Assembly (NCBI RefSeq): GCF_004153605.1 | Contig: NZ_SDSI01000001.1 | Location: 310,001 to 374,000, forward strand | Direction: 5' to 3' | DNA: 64,000 nucleotides | Source: Qipengyuania_B thermophila | GTDB taxonomy: Bacteria > Pseudomonadota > Alphaproteobacteria > Sphingomonadales > Sphingomonadaceae | Shown: piece by piece, positions 60,489 through 64,000 of the stretch | Position numbering within the stretch: the first letter of the stretch is position 1 | How the letters are laid out: each line of letters begins with the position of its first letter | Made by a program: the position numbers and the translations under genes | The notes under the pieces: generated by a model | Told to the model about the DNA's origin: nothing | What the model saw: the letters and a program-made list of their open reading frames with translations, nothing else | Databases searched by the model: none

Positions 60489-61124
60489 ATGGGCTTCCGT
60501 CCGAGACTTGTCTGGCCGACCGCGCGCCGGCGCCCGGCGGCCGGTCGGCCGGGGCGGCACGGGACCGGCGGCCTGACCGGCGGGCGCAAGCTGCCCCGGC
60601 CGCCCCGTTTCCGCACGCCGCGCCGCGCGGGTGGCTGGGGTGCGGCGCTGCGGGACGTCCGTCCGTTCATCCTCCTCATCGCCCTCGTCACCATCGCCGT
60701 GGTGCTGCACGACGCACCGGGCATGCGGACGCCGTTTTCCTTCGACGCTGAGCGGCAGGAGATCGCGGCCGGGCGCTGGCCGGTCTGCGGCAGCCTCACG
60801 CGGGGCGGCCAGTGCGTCGTCGACGGGGACACGGTACGGATCGGCGGCACCGCGGTCCGGCTGGCGGGCCTCGACGCGCCCGAGATAAACGGTGCCTGCG
60901 AGGCGGAGCGTATCGCCGCCCGCGCCGCCCGCGACCGGCTGGCAGAGTGGCTGGAACAGGGGCCGTTCACCGTGCAGGGCACCCGGAGCGACCGCTACGG
61001 CCGGGCGCTGCGCCGCTTCACCCGCGGACCCGGCGTGCTGGCCGAGGACGCCGCCGACGTGCTGATCGCCGAAGGGCTGGCGCGCCCCTACCGTGGCGAG
61101 GCTCGGGAGGGCTGGTGCGGATGA
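60489..61124 (+). CDS. Thermonuclease-family protein
   Basis: A 211-residue SNase-like nuclease. An N-terminal membrane anchor (RPFILLIALVTIAVVLHDAP) is followed by the TNase core: CVVDGDTVRIGGTAVRLAGL, DAPEINGACEAERIAARAA, and SDRYGRALRRF, giving the D, R and E region of the fold. The enzyme is probably membrane-anchored with the nuclease domain in the periplasm. Confidence 0.85.
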   Translation: MGFRPRLVWPTARRRPAAGRPGRHGTGGLTGGRKLPRPPRFRTPRRAGGWGAALRDVRPFILLIALVTIAVVLHDAPGMRTPFSFDAERQEIAAGRWPVCGSLTRGGQCVVDGDTVRIGGTAVRLAGLDAPEINGACEAERIAARAARDRLAEWLEQGPFTVQGTRSDRYGRALRRFTRGPGVLAEDAADVLIAEGLARPYRGEAREGWCG

Positions 61125-61212
61125 GCGCGGACGACCGCCGCGCCTTGTCCTGCGACGAGCCGCCGCGGTTGCGGGTGGCCGCGGCCGCGCCGATCGGCTA
61201 GGATGCCGCGCC

Positions 61213-61440
61213 ATGGGCAAGATCATCAAGTTCGACCCCGCCCGGCGGCGCAAGCAGGCCCGCAGCTGGACCCGCCCCGAGGATTACATCGCCCTTCCGC
61301 CGCGCGAGCCGCCGGCGCGGCAGGCCGCGTTCCGCCCCGACGCGCCCGAGCGCACGACGCCCGTGCGCTGGCCGGCCCGGCTCGCGGTCGCCGGTCTGGT
61401 GCTCGCCGCCGTCGCCGCGTCGCTCTTCGGCGTGCAGTGA
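61213..61440 (+). CDS. Small hypothetical membrane protein
   Basis: A 75-residue protein: MGKIIKFDPARRRKQARSWT at the basic N-terminus and one C-terminal hydrophobic segment (LAVAGLVLAAVAASLFGV). The start at ATG 61213 is preferred over the longer frame because homologous short proteins begin MGKIIKF. Function unknown. Confidence 0.62.
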   Translation: MGKIIKFDPARRRKQARSWTRPEDYIALPPREPPARQAAFRPDAPERTTPVRWPARLAVAGLVLAAVAASLFGVQ

Positions 61441-61455
61441 CGCCGCTGCCGCGCT

Positions 61456-61752
61456 TCAGCGCGGTGCGGGCGTGGCCGTGGCGGTCGCGGTTGCGGCGGT
61501 CGCCTGCGGCGTGGGCGGAAGCGGGGTCGCGGCCAGCGCCGCCTCGGTCTCCGTCGTGACACGCACCGGCGCAGTCGGCACCTCGACCGGCACCGAGCCT
61601 TCCGGCTGATCCGCCACGATCAGCTGAGAGCCGTCGTTGGTGGTCGCGTCGACCCGCGTTTCGGTCGCCGTCGGCTCGTTGCTGCACGCGGTCAGCGCCG
61701 CCCCGACAACACCCGTCAGCATCAGCCGCGCTGCGGTCGTTCCCAGTCGCAT
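61456..61752 (-). CDS. Small alanine/threonine-rich lipoprotein
   Basis: A 98-residue lipoprotein: MRLGTTAARLMLTGVVGAAL, then TAC as lipobox. The mature part is threonine/proline/alanine-rich (LPPTPQATAATATATATPAP) and probably unstructured. The longer open frame to 62349 is a GC-rich shadow. No family recognised. Confidence 0.6.
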   Translation of the reverse strand: MRLGTTAARLMLTGVVGAALTACSNEPTATETRVDATTNDGSQLIVADQPEGSVPVEVPTAPVRVTTETEAALAATPLPPTPQATAATATATATPAPR

Positions 61753-61855
61753 CTCGTGTCTCCTTGCCTGCTCCGCCTGACGGTATCGCATGGCGCGGCG
61801 CCCGGTTCCAGCGCGCAGGCGCGGCCGGACGCGCAGCCCGACCGCATCCGACGGT

Positions 61856-62539
61856 TCAGCGGCGCAGCGGCTCGCAGGCGATCCCGTCGCCGTCGCCGTC
61901 CATGTCGGGATGGTAGTCGGGATCCCCGGCATAGACCGGGGCGCGCCCCGCCGCGCGCAAGGCCGAGCAGCCGACCGCCCGGCCGCCAACGGGCGCGGCC
62001 TGCGCGAAGGAGCGGACGGGAGCAGCCGCGTGCCGGGACTGCCACGCGCCCGACGACAGCCCCAGCCCGCTTGGCGTGTCGTCGATCGGGCCGGAGCGGT
62101 CGTCCGGCGCCTCGATGCTCGCCATCGGGCCGCGCGCGGCCCCGCCGGCAGGCCCGGACGACGGCAGCGGGACGGGGCCGTCCGCCCAGGCCGCGGACGC
62201 CGCCGCCGGCACTGCGCCGGGCAACGTCCCCGTCGCGGCGAGAAACGCCGCCACCAGCGCGCCCGCCACCTGAAACATGGCCACGCCGCCAAGCGCGCGG
62301 ACGAACGGCGCCTTGCGCGTCTTGTGCCGGAAGGCGTAGCGCCCGGCATAGGCGCCGGGCGTTCCGCCGAGCAGCGCGAGGGTGAGCAGCGTGCTTTCGC
62401 TGATCCGCCACGCCCCCGCCTCGGCCCGCGCCTTGTCGATGCCGAAGGCGGCGAAGGCGGCGAAATTGAGCGCGATGAGCCAGTAGGTCGCCAGCTCGAG
62501 CGGCTGGAACGGCAGGGCGGCGAGAAGATCCGGCGGCAT
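61856..62539 (-). CDS. DUF1294 membrane protein fused to excalibur domain
   Basis: A 227-residue protein in two parts. Residues ~10-100 are DUF1294: TYWLIALNFAAFAAFGIDKA, LLTLALLGGTPGAYAGRYAF, RHKTRKAPFV. After a proline/alanine linker the last 40 residues are an excalibur calcium-binding domain (AGDPDYHPDMDGDGDGIACE). The excalibur part resembles EF-hand loops and is usually fused to nucleases or exported proteins. Confidence 0.82.
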   Translation of the reverse strand: MPPDLLAALPFQPLELATYWLIALNFAAFAAFGIDKARAEAGAWRISESTLLTLALLGGTPGAYAGRYAFRHKTRKAPFVRALGGVAMFQVAGALVAAFLAATGTLPGAVPAAASAAWADGPVPLPSSGPAGGAARGPMASIEAPDDRSGPIDDTPSGLGLSSGAWQSRHAAAPVRSFAQAAPVGGRAVGCSALRAAGRAPVYAGDPDYHPDMDGDGDGIACEPLRR

Positions 62540-62761
62540 GGCGCGAACGATGACGCGTCCCCGTTAACATCGCGTTTTCACCCGCCCCGGCCGAGACATG
62601 GACCGCCTGTGACACGGTCCTGGGTTGAAATGCCGGAGGGGAGCGTGGGTCGCAGGTTCCACGGTCGGCGACAGGTGCTGGCGGTCTTCATCAGGCATGT
62701 CCTAGCGCGTCAGGCGCGGTGTAGGACAGTTAAGAGCTTTTCAGGATCACTTAGCTGAAGG

Positions 62762-63505
62762 ATGAGACTTGGCCCACGCGCCCGCATGCAGCATAGACCT
62801 GATATGTTCCTCACATCGACTTACGATCTTCCTCATGTTTTACCGCCTGCCGCCCGGCAGCATTGGGACTTTATGGAATCGAACTCCGCTGCCGCAGTCA
62901 TGCAAGCCGTGTGTCCCAACGAATGGGCGGATATTGTGGAGGTATTATCGACCTACCGTCTTGACCCTAACTCATGGCTGAAGGCCGGGGGCAACCGAGG
63001 CGACATTGCGGAGGAAATCGATGGTGAGTTTGGCAAGCGCGGCTGGGTGGAAGCGAGGCTTGATCTAGAGACCAAGGGCATCCTCTACCGCAAGAGCGGC
63101 GACAGGATTGGCGAATTGCCCGCTGTGAAGCAGGAGGGCTATCTCGTCGACAACTTCAAAAATCGCGTTGTCCTTGACGTAGAATGGAACGCCAAAGATG
63201 GAAACTTAGACCGGGATCTTGCCTCCTACAGATCATGGTTTGAGGCAGGCGTTATATCGTCTGCTGTAATCATAACGAAGGACAGGCTGAAGCTTCTGTC
63301 CTTGGCGCGAAAGCTATGGGCGCAGCATCAAGCAACGCTGCCCGAAGAGAAACGTAACGCGAAGCTACCCATTGATCTGACCACCTCGACCGTCACTGCA
63401 TTCGATAAAGCACAGATGCGAGTAAAGCGTGGAGTGATGGGGACTTGCCCTGTGTTGATCGTCGCTGCGACTGACGCGACGTGGAACGGCAAACCTTTTT
63501 TGTAA
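62762..63505 (+). CDS. BglII/BstYI-family type II restriction endonuclease
   Basis: A 247-residue protein related to BglII/BstYI endonucleases (recognition AGATCT or RGATCY in characterised members). GGNRGDIAEEIDGEFGKRGW and EGYLVDNFKNRVVLDVEWNA, followed by KDGNLDRDL, hold the metal-binding acidic residues and the conserved substrate loop. ATG at 62762 is the longest start; internal ATGs at 62786 and 62804 are possible. GC content drops compared with the chromosome to the left, suggesting acquisition. It converges with an MT-A70 methyltransferase. Confidence 0.82.
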   Translation: MRLGPRARMQHRPDMFLTSTYDLPHVLPPAARQHWDFMESNSAAAVMQAVCPNEWADIVEVLSTYRLDPNSWLKAGGNRGDIAEEIDGEFGKRGWVEARLDLETKGILYRKSGDRIGELPAVKQEGYLVDNFKNRVVLDVEWNAKDGNLDRDLASYRSWFEAGVISSAVIITKDRLKLLSLARKLWAQHQATLPEEKRNAKLPIDLTTSTVTAFDKAQMRVKRGVMGTCPVLIVAATDATWNGKPFL

Positions 63506-63514
63506 TGATATGAT

Positions 63515-64000
63515 CTACTCGGCCGCCACCCCAGCTGCGCTGTTATAGCTGTACGTGTTCCAGTCAGGCTTGTAGCTATCGTCTGCCTGATTGCCCCAAA
63601 CTGTCCAGCCGGCACGGGTGCCGCGGCTGAACAGCTCAATGCGCGGGCCCCAGCTACAAGACTCGATGATGGCATATTGCTCGTCAGGCTTTCGTGAGTG
63701 CTCGCGCTTCCGGGTCTGCATCATGTTGACTTGGCTGCGACCGGGTTGAAGCGTACGGGCGCTCTTGCCATGAACACCGAACAGCAAGAGTTCGGTGACG
63801 TTGCGGAAGTAGAACCCAACACCTCGCCCATCCGAGCCGCCATCCTTACGGACCTTATGCCAGACGATGTTGGACACATAGCGAAAGCCCCAAGCTTCCA
63901 TCACCCGTAAGCCCTCGGGCAGCAGCGCATTGGGTACCCAGAGGTATAAGTGCGCAGGATCGGCAGCGATTTCTGCCACTGGCAGCGCGCAGATCTCGGG
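63515..64000 (-). CDS. MT-A70 family adenine methyltransferase (partial)
   Basis: The C-terminal 161 residues of an MT-A70-type N6-adenine methyltransferase; the N-terminus, with the DPPW motif, lies beyond the window. LYLWVPNALLPEGLRVMEAW, FRYVSNIVWHKVRKDGG, and GFYFRNVTELLLFGVHGKSA are the family blocks. It converges with the BglII/BstYI-like endonuclease gene (nine-base gap) and is probably its protective methyltransferase. Confidence 0.82.
   Translation of the reverse strand, partial: PEICALPVAEIAADPAHLYLWVPNALLPEGLRVMEAWGFRYVSNIVWHKVRKDGGSDGRGVGFYFRNVTELLLFGVHGKSARTLQPGRSQVNMMQTRKREHSRKPDEQYAIIESCSWGPRIELFSRGTRAGWTVWGNQADDSYKPDWNTYSYNSAAGVAAE

Noticed and set aside
61226..61687. Minus-strand arginine-rich open frame
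   Set aside because: Shadow of high-GC sequence across the small membrane-protein and lipoprotein genes.
1..64000. CRISPR array or rRNA genes
   Set aside because: No regularly spaced repeats and no rRNA sequence were seen on either strand.

Overview
The window reads as an alphaproteobacterial chromosome, most likely from the Sphingomonadales, that carries the right-hand part of a large integrative and conjugative element (ICE). The host guess rests on the GC-rich housekeeping genes after 55 kb, including the FolD, YggT and ArgB neighbours, and on a trb-type transfer region with DUF736, DUF2274, DUF2840, DUF2285 and TrbK-alt proteins, a set typical of rhizobial and sphingomonad ICEs. No integrase is present, so the left end of the element probably lies outside the window. 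The right end is at the 3' end of a tRNA-Gly(GCC) gene near 55.0 kb.

Layout, left to right. 0.05-3.5 kb: a large serine recombinase translationally coupled to two ParB-family proteins. 3.7-5.5 kb: a DUF736 gene and an Xre/RES toxin-antitoxin pair. 5.5-8.9 kb: metabolic cargo, namely a SAM methyltransferase, a CaiB-type CoA-transferase and a divergent citrate-synthase-like protein with an N-terminal DNA-binding domain. 9.0-20.3 kb: the ICE maintenance block (DUF2493, Toprim primase-like protein, methylase/Strawberry-notch helicase, DUF7007 protein, large ParB, ArdC-like antirestriction protein). 20.5-31.5 kb: an accessory hotspot. It holds the wreck of a CBASS anti-phage locus (a stand-alone E2-like protein and the C-terminal part of a CD-NTase), cut by an IS3-family element that itself contains an IS110/IS1111-type element, followed by a 6.8-kb Tn3-family transposon carrying two lipoproteins and a secreted serine protease. 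31.6-49.9 kb: a LysR regulator and the conjugation genes (trbI-G-F-L-K-J-E-D-C-B, a RHH protein, traG, relaxase, lytic transglycosylase, TraF peptidase), interrupted between trbB and the RHH gene by a putative PD-(D/E)XK nuclease. 49.9-54.6 kb: replication and regulation (iteron-like repeats, RepA, an excisionase-like HTH protein, a DUF6499/DUF2285 activator split by a +1 frameshift, a small DUF2285-like protein, an XRE regulator, a third DUF736 gene).

Beyond the tRNA the sequence is chromosomal: YbbN-like thioredoxin, LON-domain protein, MarC, a lipoprotein, FolD, YggT, ArgB, a thermonuclease-like protein and a DUF1294-excalibur fusion. The window ends in a lower-GC restriction-modification pair, a BglII/BstYI-type endonuclease and a convergent MT-A70 methyltransferase that runs off the edge.

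How the parts fit together: RepA with the iterons, the ParB proteins and the Toprim/helicase block would maintain the excised circle. The frameshifted activator and its small relative resemble the FseA/QseM circuit of ICEMlSymR7A and would control excision and transfer. The relaxase, TraG and Trb channel would move the DNA, with ArdC protecting it in the recipient. The accessory hotspots carry defence genes, one of them clearly decayed.
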